From Candidatus Bipolaricaulota bacterium (GTDB lineage: Bacteria > Bipolaricaulota > Bipolaricaulia > Bipolaricaulales > Bipolaricaulaceae): a stretch of DNA of 34,994 nucleotides. Under the pieces are notes generated by a model, which saw nothing but the letters and a program-made list of their open reading frames with translations, did not search any database and was not told where the DNA came from. Numbering within the stretch: position 1 is the first letter of the stretch; the number at the start of each line of letters is the position of its first letter. Position numbers and translations under genes: made by a program. The stretch is taken from NCBI GenBank assembly GCA_014361015.1, contig JACIWJ010000015.1, forward strand, positions 1 to 34,994, written 5' to 3'. Shown one piece after another: positions 26,926-34,777 of this stretch.

Positions 26926-28870
26926 CTGCGGCCCGCAGCTGGGCGAGCAGGCGTTCCTGCAGTTGGGCGGGGACGAAATCGTAACGGGCGAAGGACATCT
27001 GGAACGTGGCCCGGCCCTGGGTGAGCGCCTTCAAATCGAGGGCGTAGGACAGGGTCTCCGCCATCGGGACCTCGACCCGAATCGTCGTCCTCCCCCCTTC
27101 CGCTTCCATCCCCAGGATCCTCCCCCGACGGGAGGTGATGTCGGAGATGATGTCCCCGGTGAACGCATCGGGGGTGGTCACGGAGAGGGACATGATCGGC
27201 TCCAGCAGCGTGGGCTCAGCGTTCTCGGCCGCCATCTTGAACGCGGTGCGGGCCGCGATCTTGAACGAGAGCTCCGAGGAGTCCACCTCGTGATAGGTCC
27301 CGTAGTACACGGCTGCCCGCACGTCCACCACCGGGAAGCCAGCGAGGACCCCCTCTTCGAGCGCCTCGCGGACCCCCTTCTCCACCCCGGGGATGAACTG
27401 CTGGGGGATGACCCCGCCCTTGATCTCGTCCACGAACTCGAATCCTGCCCCGCGAGGGAGGGGCTCGATGCGCAGGTGGACCTCGCCGAACTGACCGTGC
27501 CCGCCGGTCTGCTTCTTGTGGCGGTACATGGCGGTCGCCGTCTTGCGGATCGTCTCCCGATACGGGACCTTGGGAACCTTGTACTGGATCTCCACCCCAT
27601 ATCGGCTGCGCAGCCGCTCCGCGAGCACGTCGAGCTGGACATCGCCCATCCCCGACACGAGCCCTTCCTTCGTCACGGGGTCGCGTTGGAACGTGAGCGT
27701 GGCCTTGGTCGTAGAGAGATCGCGAAGGGCGGTGCTCACCTTCTCCTCCTCGGCCTGGGACCTGGCGGTCACCGCCCGGACGAACACCGGCTTCGGGAAC
27801 GGGATCGGAGGCTCGGGTTCCGCGTCTGGGTCAGCACCGAGCGTTGCCCCAAGCTCCACCCCCTCCAGCTTCCCCAAGGCAGCGATGCTGCCCCCTCCGG
27901 CATGGCCCACCTTCTCCAGCTTCGCCCCGGAGTAGGCGTACACGTCGCGAACCTGGACCTTGTCCTTCGTCGTGAGGTTGAACAACGCGTCTCCATCCCG
28001 GACCTCACCGCTTTGGACCTTCACGTAGGCGAGGCGGCCGAGATAGGGGTCGAGGGACAGGGAGAACACGCGGAGCCGGGTCCCCGAGGAGTTCGCCCCG
28101 TTCGGGCCAAGCGACAGGGACGCATCGAGGAGCTCCCGCACCCCATGCCCCTCCGATACGGACCCCCACAGCACAGGTACGAGCCGCCCCTCCTGCACCC
28201 CCGTGCGCAGGGCGGCCAACACCTCCTCCCGCGCCGGCGCCTCGTCGGCCAACACTTTCTCCAACAGGGCGTCGTCGCACGTCGCCGCTTCCTCGATGAG
28301 CTCGGCGCGGAGCGCCTCCGCGCGGGCTCTGATCTCATCCGATACGGTGAATTTCCCGGAACCGGGAGGGCCAGCGAGCAGGTCGGCCACCCCCAAGAAC
28401 GCGCCCCCGTCCCGCACCGCAAGCTGCAGGGGGACGAACTTGCCGTCGAGCGCCCCGCGGACCGCGGCCAGCGCGGCCTCCGGATCGGCGAGGGGCTTGT
28501 CGAGCATGTTCACGAACACAAGCGCGGGGCGGCGGGCGGCGCGGAGGATCTCCCACGCCTGCTCCGTCACCACCTCCACCGGCTTCTCCGCGTTCACGAC
28601 GAGCACGACGAGGTCGGCGGCCGCGATGCCCTTGTGGACCTCCTCGATGAACTCCCCCAGGCCAGGGGTCACGAGGAGGTCGATCCTCCGCCCCTGCCAC
28701 GTACAGGAACCGATGGAGAGGTCGATGGACTGCTTGCGGTTCTTCTCCTCGGGCGTGCGGTCGAGGGCGACGTCCCCGGCTACCCCCGCGACCCGGAGCA
28801 TGGCTTCGGCGAGCGCGGTCTTTCCCGAGCCGGAGTGGCCGACAAAGCATACGCTGTGGGCTTGTCTCAT
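26915..28870 (-). CDS. EF-G-like translational GTPase paralogue
   Basis: 651 residues from ATG 28870, six bases after GAGGTG; GTG 28879 overlaps that site and is less likely. Five-domain EF-G layout: G domain (1-260), domain II (LRVFSLSLDPYLGRLAYVKV), domain III, domain IV (KKQTGGHGQFGEVHLRIEPL, GGVIPQQFIPGVEKGVREAL) and domain V (GRILGMEAEGGRTTIRVEVP). It matches the shorter EF-G-like family rather than canonical FusA. The GTPase motifs are weak: G1 is GHSGSGKT, G3 is VTPG instead of DTPG with no following His, and G4 is NMLDK instead of NKxD. It may be a ribosome-binding factor with reduced or altered GTP hydrolysis. Head gene of a three-gene operon. Confidence 0.9.
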   Translation of the reverse strand: MRQAHSVCFVGHSGSGKTALAEAMLRVAGVAGDVALDRTPEEKNRKQSIDLSIGSCTWQGRRIDLLVTPGLGEFIEEVHKGIAAADLVVLVVNAEKPVEVVTEQAWEILRAARRPALVFVNMLDKPLADPEAALAAVRGALDGKFVPLQLAVRDGGAFLGVADLLAGPPGSGKFTVSDEIRARAEALRAELIEEAATCDDALLEKVLADEAPAREEVLAALRTGVQEGRLVPVLWGSVSEGHGVRELLDASLSLGPNGANSSGTRLRVFSLSLDPYLGRLAYVKVQSGEVRDGDALFNLTTKDKVQVRDVYAYSGAKLEKVGHAGGGSIAALGKLEGVELGATLGADPDAEPEPPIPFPKPVFVRAVTARSQAEEEKVSTALRDLSTTKATLTFQRDPVTKEGLVSGMGDVQLDVLAERLRSRYGVEIQYKVPKVPYRETIRKTATAMYRHKKQTGGHGQFGEVHLRIEPLPRGAGFEFVDEIKGGVIPQQFIPGVEKGVREALEEGVLAGFPVVDVRAAVYYGTYHEVDSSELSFKIAARTAFKMAAENAEPTLLEPIMSLSVTTPDAFTGDIISDITSRRGRILGMEAEGGRTTIRVEVPMAETLSYALDLKALTQGRATFQMSFARYDFVPAQLQERLLAQLRAADAS

Positions 28871-28887
28871 CCCGATCACCTCAGAAG

Positions 28888-28917
28888 TTGCTTGACGACG
28901 CAGCGGCAGTATATCCT
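28888..28917 (+). promoter_or_regulatory. Possible divergent promoter for the DUF47 genes
   Basis: TTGCTT (28888-28893) with TATCCT (28912-28917) at 18 nt, or TATATC (28910-28915) at 16 nt. It would overlap the opposing promoter, so the two polymerases would compete. Weak match. Confidence 0.35.
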
Positions 28918-28937
28918 ACCGGAGAGAAGGCAGACAA
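28908..28937 (-). promoter_or_regulatory. Promoter of the EF-G-like operon
   Basis: TTGTCT (28932-28937), 18-nt spacer, TATACT (28908-28913) on the minus strand, leaving a leader of about 30 nt to ATG 28870. It lies in the 77-nt divergent gap. Confidence 0.55.
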
Positions 28938-28947
28938 AGGGGGACGC

Positions 28948-29595
28948 ATGGGGTTCCGACGCAATCGGGCAAGCAGGGTTCGCGCGCTCGTGGCCGACCA
29001 CCTCTCCACCGTCGAGGAGGCGGTGGCGACCATGGCCAGGGGCATCCACGCCCACCTCGACGGCCAGCCGTGGGACGAGATCGAGGAGATCGCGGTGGAG
29101 ACCCATCGCAAGGAAGCCCGGGCCGACGACGTGCGACGGACCGCGGAGCGGGAGATGGTCCGCGGTGCGCTCCTCGCCGGGACGCGGCGAAGCCTCCTTG
29201 ACATCGTGGAAGGGGTGGATGGCCTGGCCAACGCCGCGGAGGGAGCGATGTACTCCCTCACCCTACAGCGGATCGCGCTCCCCGACCTCCTTCACCCCCT
29301 CATCCGCGACGCGCTGGGAACGATCCAGGAGCAGATGGGCGATCTGAAGGCCGCGGTGCTGGGCCTCCTCGACGGCGACCCGGAAGCGATCAAGCACGCC
29401 GCAGAGGTGGAACGCAAAGAGAGCCGGGTGGACGAGCTCCAGCGACGGGCCATCGCCCGCCTGTTCGCGACCGATCTTCCGCTGGCGGAGAAGATCCTCA
29501 TCCGGGAGTTCTTGGAGAAGCTCGCCGCGCTCTCTGACCGGGCGGAGGACGTGTCCGATCTCGTGGTGATGGCGGTCGCCGTGCGCCGCCCCTGA
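28948..29595 (+). CDS. DUF47/PhoU-like protein, copy 1
   Basis: 215 residues from ATG 28948, preceded by AAAGGGGGACGC. All-helical with paired acidic motifs typical of PhoU-like metal sites: THRKEARADDVRRTAEREM near residue 50 and VERKESRVDELQRRAIARLF near 155. The last third (FLEKLAALSDRAEDVSDLVVM) is the usual DUF47 end. Such proteins usually sit beside low-affinity Pit phosphate transporters and are thought to regulate them; no transporter is adjacent here. A related gene follows after 99 nt. Confidence 0.88.
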   Translation: MGFRRNRASRVRALVADHLSTVEEAVATMARGIHAHLDGQPWDEIEEIAVETHRKEARADDVRRTAEREMVRGALLAGTRRSLLDIVEGVDGLANAAEGAMYSLTLQRIALPDLLHPLIRDALGTIQEQMGDLKAAVLGLLDGDPEAIKHAAEVERKESRVDELQRRAIARLFATDLPLAEKILIREFLEKLAALSDRAEDVSDLVVMAVAVRRP

Positions 29596-29694
29596 GGGAG
29601 GAGAGGAGGTATTCGCGTACGGTCACCCTGCGCAAAGACAAGAGGCGTCCCTCGCAGTAAGGGAGCCGCATGGGGAAAAAAGCAGGAGGTGGCG

Positions 29695-30357
29695 ATGGGA
29701 CGGATAAGGGACTGTATCGTAGGTCAACGACCTCTGATCACGTTCAGGACGCATGCCGCGGCGGTGGAAGAGGCGGCAGAGGAGCTGGGCCGACAGACAC
29801 GGGCCTGGCTCAGGGGAGAGGCGGTGAACGCTGACCTCGTGAGCCAGAAGGAGCACGAGGCTGACCTCATCAAGCGAGAGATCCGCAATCAACTGACGCG
29901 GAAGCGGCGGCTCCTCCTCCCCCGCTCCGCCCTGTACCAAGTCCTGTGGCATCAAGACCAGATCGCGGACCTATGCCAGGATGCCGCGCTCCTCATGTCG
30001 CTACGGCGGCCCCCGCTGGGGATCGCGCTCGAGGAGGCGTATGGGGCGCTCGTGGAAGCCGTGAGCAGGATCGTCCACGCCTATGGGGTGACGATCGCGG
30101 ACTTCGACACAGCGATCACTGCCCGCAACCTCCGCGAAGCAGCTGCCAAGATCTCCGAGGGCGTGGACCGCATCAACCAATTCGAGCACGAATCGGACCT
30201 CGTGGAACGGGAAATCGTGTCCATGATCTACGGGACGGAGGACCTGCCGCCGTTCGATCGCTACCATCTCATCCAGCTTGTGCTCATGCTGGGGGGGATC
30301 GCCGACCAGGTAGAGAACGCAGCTGGCGACCTCCGCGCGCTGGTGTCGGGGGCGTGA
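29695..30357 (+). CDS. DUF47/PhoU-like protein, copy 2
   Basis: 220 residues. ATG 29695 is chosen because GGAGGT lies four bases upstream; GTG 29689 would sit inside that site. Helical, with the acidic metal-site motifs QKEHEADLIKREIRNQL (~50) and FEHESDLVEREIVSMIY (~160), and the end LMLGGIADQVENAAGDL. It is a paralogue of the gene before it but clearly diverged. In three-helix PhoU proteins such motifs bind iron or other metal clusters. Pairing of two DUF47 genes may mean a heterodimer. Confidence 0.88.
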   Translation: MGRIRDCIVGQRPLITFRTHAAAVEEAAEELGRQTRAWLRGEAVNADLVSQKEHEADLIKREIRNQLTRKRRLLLPRSALYQVLWHQDQIADLCQDAALLMSLRRPPLGIALEEAYGALVEAVSRIVHAYGVTIADFDTAITARNLREAAAKISEGVDRINQFEHESDLVEREIVSMIYGTEDLPPFDRYHLIQLVLMLGGIADQVENAAGDLRALVSGA

Positions 30358-30392
30358 CGGGCCCCGGGATCTCGACCGGGAGGGGTGATCGG

Positions 30393-31562
30393 GTGGGCTA
30401 CCGGTACGTGGTGGTCGGGGCGGGGCGGCAGGGCGCAGCTGCGGCGTACGACCTTGCCCGGCACGGTGCGGCGGAGCGGATCGCGCTCGTCGACCGCGAC
30501 CCACGGGCCGCCCAAGCGGGGGCAGAACGACTGAACCGGCTCCTCGGCCGGCCGATCGTGGAAGCGCGGACGGGGGACGCCTCCCAACCGGAGTCCCTCG
30601 CCCCGCTCCTTGCGGAGGCCGACGGCCTCCTCTCCGCGGCCTCGTACCGGTTCAACCTCGGCCTGGCCCACCTCGCGGTCGCGACGAGGACGCACATGGT
30701 CGACCTCGGCGGCCACACGGGGACCGTCCGCGCCCAGCTCGCCCTCGACCCCGACGCGAGGAGCGCGGGGATCGCCCTCGTCCCCGACTGCGGGATGGGA
30801 CCGGGAATGAACGTGACGCTCGCCCTGGTGGCGATCGACCTCCTCGACGAAGCGGACGAAGTCCGGATCTACGATGGCGGCCTTCCGGAGCGCCCGCAGC
30901 CACCGTGGAACTACGCCCTGTTCTTCAGCGCCGAGGGGCTCGTGAACGAGTACGAGGGCGAGGCGTACTTCCTCCGCGGGGGGAAGATCACGCCCGTCCC
31001 TGCCCTGTCCGAGGTGGAGGAGCTGGAGGTTCCGCCGCTGGGGAAACTCGAGGCGTTCGTGACCTCGGGCGGGCTGTCCACCATGCCGTGGACGTTCGCG
31101 GGGAAGCTCCGGGTTCTCGAGAACAAGACCCTCCGTTACCCCGGCCACGTCCACCTTCTCCGCGGCCTCCGCGCGTTGGGCCTGTTCGGACGGGAACCGA
31201 TCCGCGTCGGAGAGGCGACCCTCGTCCCGCGGGACCTCCTCATCGCCCTCGTTGACCGCTCCCTCACCGCCCCGGAGGTCCGCGACGTGTGCCTGATTCA
31301 CGTTCGGGCGCGGGGAAGGTTGGACGGCCGCCCGGCCGAGGCCCGGGTCGACCTCGCCGACCGCTACGACCCCCAGACCGGGTTCCGGGCAATGGAAAAG
31401 CTCACCGGCTGGCACGCCGCGCTCGTGCTCGCCCTTGCCGTGCGGGGGGAGATCCCGCCGGGGGCGACCCCCATCGAGCGCGCCCTCCCCGGAGACCGGT
31501 TCCTCGCCGCCTCCCCGGCACGGGGCTGGAAAGTCGAATGGTCCATCGGCCCGATGGCGTAG
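30393..31562 (+). CDS. Saccharopine dehydrogenase-family oxidoreductase (lysine 6-dehydrogenase-like)
   Basis: 389 residues from GTG 30393, after GGGAGGGGTGATCGG. The Rossmann fold is clear at the N-terminus (YVVVGAGRQGAAAAYDLARHG), followed by LVDRDPRAAQ, then DLGGHTGTVRAQLALD and the family signature VPDCGMGPGMNVTLA. The second domain (YFLRGGKITPVPALSEVEEL, TSGGLSTMPWTFAGK, LENKTLRYPGHVHLL) resembles L-lysine 6-dehydrogenase and related NAD(P)-dependent enzymes more than LYS1-type saccharopine reductase. Expected reaction: oxidative deamination or reductive coupling of an amino acid in the cytoplasm; the exact substrate is uncertain. It follows the DUF47 gene by 35 nt. Confidence 0.85.
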   Translation: MGYRYVVVGAGRQGAAAAYDLARHGAAERIALVDRDPRAAQAGAERLNRLLGRPIVEARTGDASQPESLAPLLAEADGLLSAASYRFNLGLAHLAVATRTHMVDLGGHTGTVRAQLALDPDARSAGIALVPDCGMGPGMNVTLALVAIDLLDEADEVRIYDGGLPERPQPPWNYALFFSAEGLVNEYEGEAYFLRGGKITPVPALSEVEELEVPPLGKLEAFVTSGGLSTMPWTFAGKLRVLENKTLRYPGHVHLLRGLRALGLFGREPIRVGEATLVPRDLLIALVDRSLTAPEVRDVCLIHVRARGRLDGRPAEARVDLADRYDPQTGFRAMEKLTGWHAALVLALAVRGEIPPGATPIERALPGDRFLAASPARGWKVEWSIGPMA

Positions 31563-31654
31563 CCCTCCCCATCCCGAGAGTACCTGGGTAGTTTCCTCCT
31601 GGACACCGTCCGCGTTGTGCCGCTCCGCCAGGCTGGGTACACTCGCTCCAATCT

Positions 31655-31786
31655 CGGGGATGGAGTCCCCCGTGAACCGCCCCTAAGGGGCTGATGACTC
31701 CTGCCGCGATCTGAGGACGGCAGGAGTCCCGCGATCGCCCTGCCCTGCAGGGTCTTCTCTTGCCTCCCGATCGCACCTAAGGAGTC
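31655..31786 (+). promoter_or_regulatory. Structured leader upstream of the antiporter, candidate cis-regulatory RNA
   Basis: Consecutive hairpins: CGGGGA/TCCCCCG (31655-31672), GCCCC-TAA-GGGGC (31679-31691), a perfect 11-bp stem GACTCCTGCCG/CGGCAGGAGTC (31696-31728), and an outer pairing GCGATCG/CGATCGC enclosing CCTGC/GCAGG (about 31731-31774). GACTCC (31696-31701) can pair alternatively with GGAGTC at 31662-31667, 31723-31728 or 31781-31786; the last contains the Shine-Dalgarno of the leader ORF. No U-run follows. I do not match it to a named riboswitch. The stretch 31563-31654 shows nothing further. Confidence 0.5.
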
Positions 31787-31790
31787 ACAC

Positions 31791-31904
31791 ATGGCACAAC
31801 GTCATGGTGTGGTGGTGCGCGAAGGTCCTCTTCCTCTCTCGTCGCATTTCCGGGTGCGCTGCTCAGGCGTAGCCCTAGGGCTGGGATCGCGGGGGAGGGC
31901 GTGA
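31791..31904 (+). CDS. 37-residue leader ORF
   Basis: ATG 31791 has an ideal AAGGAG six bases upstream (31779-31784), the best ribosome binding site in the neighbourhood. The product is MAQRHGVVVREGPLPLSSHF plus 17 residues, basic and without a membrane segment; I do not recognise it. Its TGA (31902-31904) ends 2 nt before the antiporter ATG, and the antiporter's own ribosome binding site lies within its last codons. This fits a leader peptide coupling translation to the antiporter rather than a stand-alone gene. Confidence 0.5.
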   Translation: MAQRHGVVVREGPLPLSSHFRVRCSGVALGLGSRGRA

Positions 31905-31906
31905 GC

Positions 31907-33220
31907 ATGCTCGAGATCAACAGCCCTGTACTGGCAATGGGCGTGCTCCTGCTCGTAGGGTACGTCGGCGGACGCCTGGCGCGGCTGATCCGCCTCCCCG
32001 CCGTCGCCGGCTACGTCTTGGCGGGCGTGCTGCTGGGCCCGTCCGTGTTGCGGGTCGTGCCGGTCTCGCTTCAGGAGAGCATGATGCCCCTGAAGGACTT
32101 CGGCGTGGGAATGGTGGCGATGGTCATCGGGGCCGAGCTCGTGTGGCGGAAGATGAAGCGCCTCGGCCTGAGCATCTTCCTCATCTCGGTCTGCGAGGCC
32201 GCGGCGACGTTCGTCCTCGTGTACCTCGCGATGCGCTACCTCCTGGGACAGCCGCTCGTGGTCGCCGCCACGCTGGCTTCGCTCGCCACGGTGACGACGC
32301 CTGTCGCGACGTTCGCCGTGATTCGGGAGTACCGCGCGAAGGGCCCGTTCACGAGCACGCTCCTCGGGGCGATCGCCGCGGACGACATCTGGTGCATCAC
32401 GGCCGTGGGGATCTCGGTGGGCTTCGTCCTGAGCATGGGCGTCGAAACGAACGCCCTCCAGTTCAGGTGCCTCGTCCCCCCGCTCCTCGAGGTGGGCGGT
32501 TCGATCGGCCTTGGACTCGGGATCGGTCTCCTCTCCGTACCGGCTCTACGGTTCATCCGCGACGACCTCGAGACGTTGGCGTTCGTGGCGGCGATCGTGT
32601 TCCTCAACGCCGGGCTCAGCCGGTACCTCGGGATGTCCGCCCTTCTCATGACGATGACGAGCGGCGTCGTGATCTCGAACCTCCTCCACGAGGACATCCT
32701 GAACGTCATCCACCGGATCGACGTGCCCGTCTTGATGGCGTTCTTCACCCTCGCCGGCGCGGGGCTCGACCTGCGCGTGCTCGTCGCGAACTGGTACATC
32801 GCCGCGGTGTACATCGCGTTCCGCATCCTCGGGAAGACCGGCGGCTGCTACGTGGGCGCCCGGATCTCGAACGCTGGCCCGAAGGTGCGACGGTACCTCG
32901 GCCCGGCGATGCTCACCAAAGCTGGGCTCAGCCTCGGGCTTCTCATCTACATGCAGGAACGGCTCGCCGGGCTTGGGGTCGCGGCCCTGCTCGGATCGGT
33001 GGAGCTGGCGGCGATCACGTTCTTCGAGATCACGGGTCCGATCGCGGTGCGGTGGGCCCTGTTCCGCGTCGGAGAAGCGCGCCACCCCGGCGAAGTACAG
33101 GTCGCAGGGACAATCGTCCAACCCGAGACCATCCCCGAACCCGTGGGCGAGTTGGTCCCGATCCCCAGCGCGGTGAACCTCGCTCACGATCGTCGCGCGG
33201 AGGAGGACCCCCTATCATGA
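31907..33220 (+). CDS. CPA2-type monovalent cation:proton antiporter
   Basis: 437 residues. ATG 31907 lies eight bases after GGAGG; GTG 31901 is too close to that site. About 12 hydrophobic segments span residues 5-405, beginning VLAMGVLLLVGYVGGRLARL and LPAVAGYVLAGVLLGPSVLR, the usual KefB/NapA start. The transport site motif is AIAADDI near residue 160; the Asp-Asp pair is characteristic of electrogenic Na+/H+ members. No C-terminal TrkA-N domain is present, only a ~40-residue soluble tail. It exchanges Na+ or K+ for H+ across the inner membrane. The leader upstream suggests RNA-level control. Confidence 0.9.
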   Translation: MLEINSPVLAMGVLLLVGYVGGRLARLIRLPAVAGYVLAGVLLGPSVLRVVPVSLQESMMPLKDFGVGMVAMVIGAELVWRKMKRLGLSIFLISVCEAAATFVLVYLAMRYLLGQPLVVAATLASLATVTTPVATFAVIREYRAKGPFTSTLLGAIAADDIWCITAVGISVGFVLSMGVETNALQFRCLVPPLLEVGGSIGLGLGIGLLSVPALRFIRDDLETLAFVAAIVFLNAGLSRYLGMSALLMTMTSGVVISNLLHEDILNVIHRIDVPVLMAFFTLAGAGLDLRVLVANWYIAAVYIAFRILGKTGGCYVGARISNAGPKVRRYLGPAMLTKAGLSLGLLIYMQERLAGLGVAALLGSVELAAITFFEITGPIAVRWALFRVGEARHPGEVQVAGTIVQPETIPEPVGELVPIPSAVNLAHDRRAEEDPLS

Positions 33221-33301
33221 CGGGCGCGATTGGGCGCACGCACCTGCGAGCCCCAACCGCACGGGGGCACCACCCAAAGCTGATGAGAGGAGAGCATACC
33301 C

Positions 33302-34777
33302 ATGCCCAGAGGTAGCTCCGGCGCGCCGGATCGATCATCACCCCGGGGCGTTCCGACCAAGGCCAAGCGACGCCCCGACCACGACGAGGCCGAGGTCCTG
33401 AGGAAGCTTGCCCAACCCGGGTGCCTCTTCTGTCGCGAAGAGGAGGAGGCGGAGGAGCGGTTCTTCCTGTGGTACCTCGCCGAGAGCTACCTCTTCCCCG
33501 AGACCTTGAACCGCATGATCCGCGCCCACGGCTTCTGTCGCGTCCACACGCAGCGGTTCGCCAAGGACGGCATCCCCTCCACCGGGGCCTACGTGTACCG
33601 CTTCCTCGCCCGAGCGGCGCTGGGGGCGGTGGGGGAAGCGGAGCGCCTTGCCGCGAGGAGAGGGGACAGGAAGGACGTAGCGAGACCCCTGCTACCGACC
33701 GCGACCTGTCTGGCCTGCGCGCGGCGAGAGGCGCACGTGGCCCACGTGCAGCACCGCCTGGCGCGCGTTCTGGCCGGTCCCGAGTCGCGCCCAACCCTTC
33801 CTCCGAGCCCCGCGCTGTGCCTCCCCCACCTCCGCACCCTGGCGCCGCGCCTGGACCGGAACGGGCTCCGTCTCCTTGCCGCGGGGCTGCGGGAGCGGCT
33901 CGCCGGGGAGGACCCTTGTGCTGCCCTGAGCTGGGCGTGGGGTGCCCCACTGCCACGACGGTCCTCGTCGTGCGTGGAGGAGCACAACAGGGAGGACGAA
34001 CGGGCTCCCACCACGAGGGGTGCTCTCGTGGACCGCCTCGCCGCGCCCGGGTGCCCGGTGTGCCGGGCCGAGGCGCGCATCGCCGCCCGGTTCACGGGGT
34101 GGCTCGCGGGGGAGATCCGTATTGCACCACGCCAAGCGTGGGCCAGTGCCCTTCGACTGTGCCCGGAACACGGATGGGCCTTCGCCCAAGCGGGGGCCGA
34201 AGGCGTGGTGGCGGAGCTGGCCAACGGGATCCGAGAGCTGTGGGGAAAACGACTCACGGAGCTTGATCAGGCCCTCGCCGCGGCCCCGGCAGGGGGGCTT
34301 GGGCCACGCTTGCGGTTCCTGCGCACGCGGGTGAGAGCCCGAACTGCTTCCCGAGGAGAAGCGTTCTGGGCTGCCCTCCCCGAGGCGCTGCGTTCGGAGC
34401 GGCAGACCGCCCAACTCCACGCGCGACGGGTGTTCCGCGTCGAACCATGCCCCCTCTGCCGGGCCGTGGAAACGGCCGGCGAGCGGACCGCCGCTCTCCT
34501 CTCCGCCTCCCTGGGCGACCCGGCCGTGCAACGGGCCTACCAAGCTGGGGATGGTGTGTGCCTCCGCCACCTCCCGGTGGTCCTGGCCCAAGCCCGAGGC
34601 GATGAGGCGCGCCTCCTCCTCGCCACGGCGCGGGTCAGGCTTTCTGTCCTGAACTGGGAACTCGCGGAGTTCCTGCGCAAGCAGAGCTGGGACGTGCGGT
34701 ACGAGGAGCCAGGCCCGGAGGGAACCGCCTGGCGGCGAGCAGCGGCGTCCCTGTCCGGAGTGCCTGAGGGGCGATGA
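33302..34777 (+). CDS. Four-module CxxC...CxxH protein (DUF6062-like)
   Basis: 491 residues from ATG 33302, after GAGAGGAGAGCATACCC. It has four repeats of CxxC followed 32-34 residues later by CxxH: C41-C44/C79-H82, C136-C139/C173-H176, C251-C254/C287-H290 and C383-C386/C420-H423. Each repeat also shares the flanking pattern (PGCLFC...GFCRVH; TCLACA...ALCLPH; PGCPVC...RLCPEH; EPCPLC...GVCLRH). This looks like four Zn- or Fe-binding helical modules. Only two other Cys are present (C206, C224). No signal peptide or membrane segment, so probably cytoplasmic. The family name is from memory and the function is unknown. It overlaps the next gene by ATGA. Confidence 0.8.
   Translation: MPRGSSGAPDRSSPRGVPTKAKRRPDHDEAEVLRKLAQPGCLFCREEEEAEERFFLWYLAESYLFPETLNRMIRAHGFCRVHTQRFAKDGIPSTGAYVYRFLARAALGAVGEAERLAARRGDRKDVARPLLPTATCLACARREAHVAHVQHRLARVLAGPESRPTLPPSPALCLPHLRTLAPRLDRNGLRLLAAGLRERLAGEDPCAALSWAWGAPLPRRSSSCVEEHNREDERAPTTRGALVDRLAAPGCPVCRAEARIAARFTGWLAGEIRIAPRQAWASALRLCPEHGWAFAQAGAEGVVAELANGIRELWGKRLTELDQALAAAPAGGLGPRLRFLRTRVRARTASRGEAFWAALPEALRSERQTAQLHARRVFRVEPCPLCRAVETAGERTAALLSASLGDPAVQRAYQAGDGVCLRHLPVVLAQARGDEARLLLATARVRLSVLNWELAEFLRKQSWDVRYEEPGPEGTAWRRAAASLSGVPEGR

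Noticed and set aside
29623-29955. Minus-strand open frame opposite the second DUF47 gene
   Set aside because: No RBS or domain; it overlaps a well-supported plus-strand gene.
31563-31790. Known c-di-AMP (ydaO) riboswitch upstream of the antiporter
   Set aside because: A GTGAAC segment and flanking stems recall it, but the conserved GCCGAA start and the CCGACAGCU-type block are not found.
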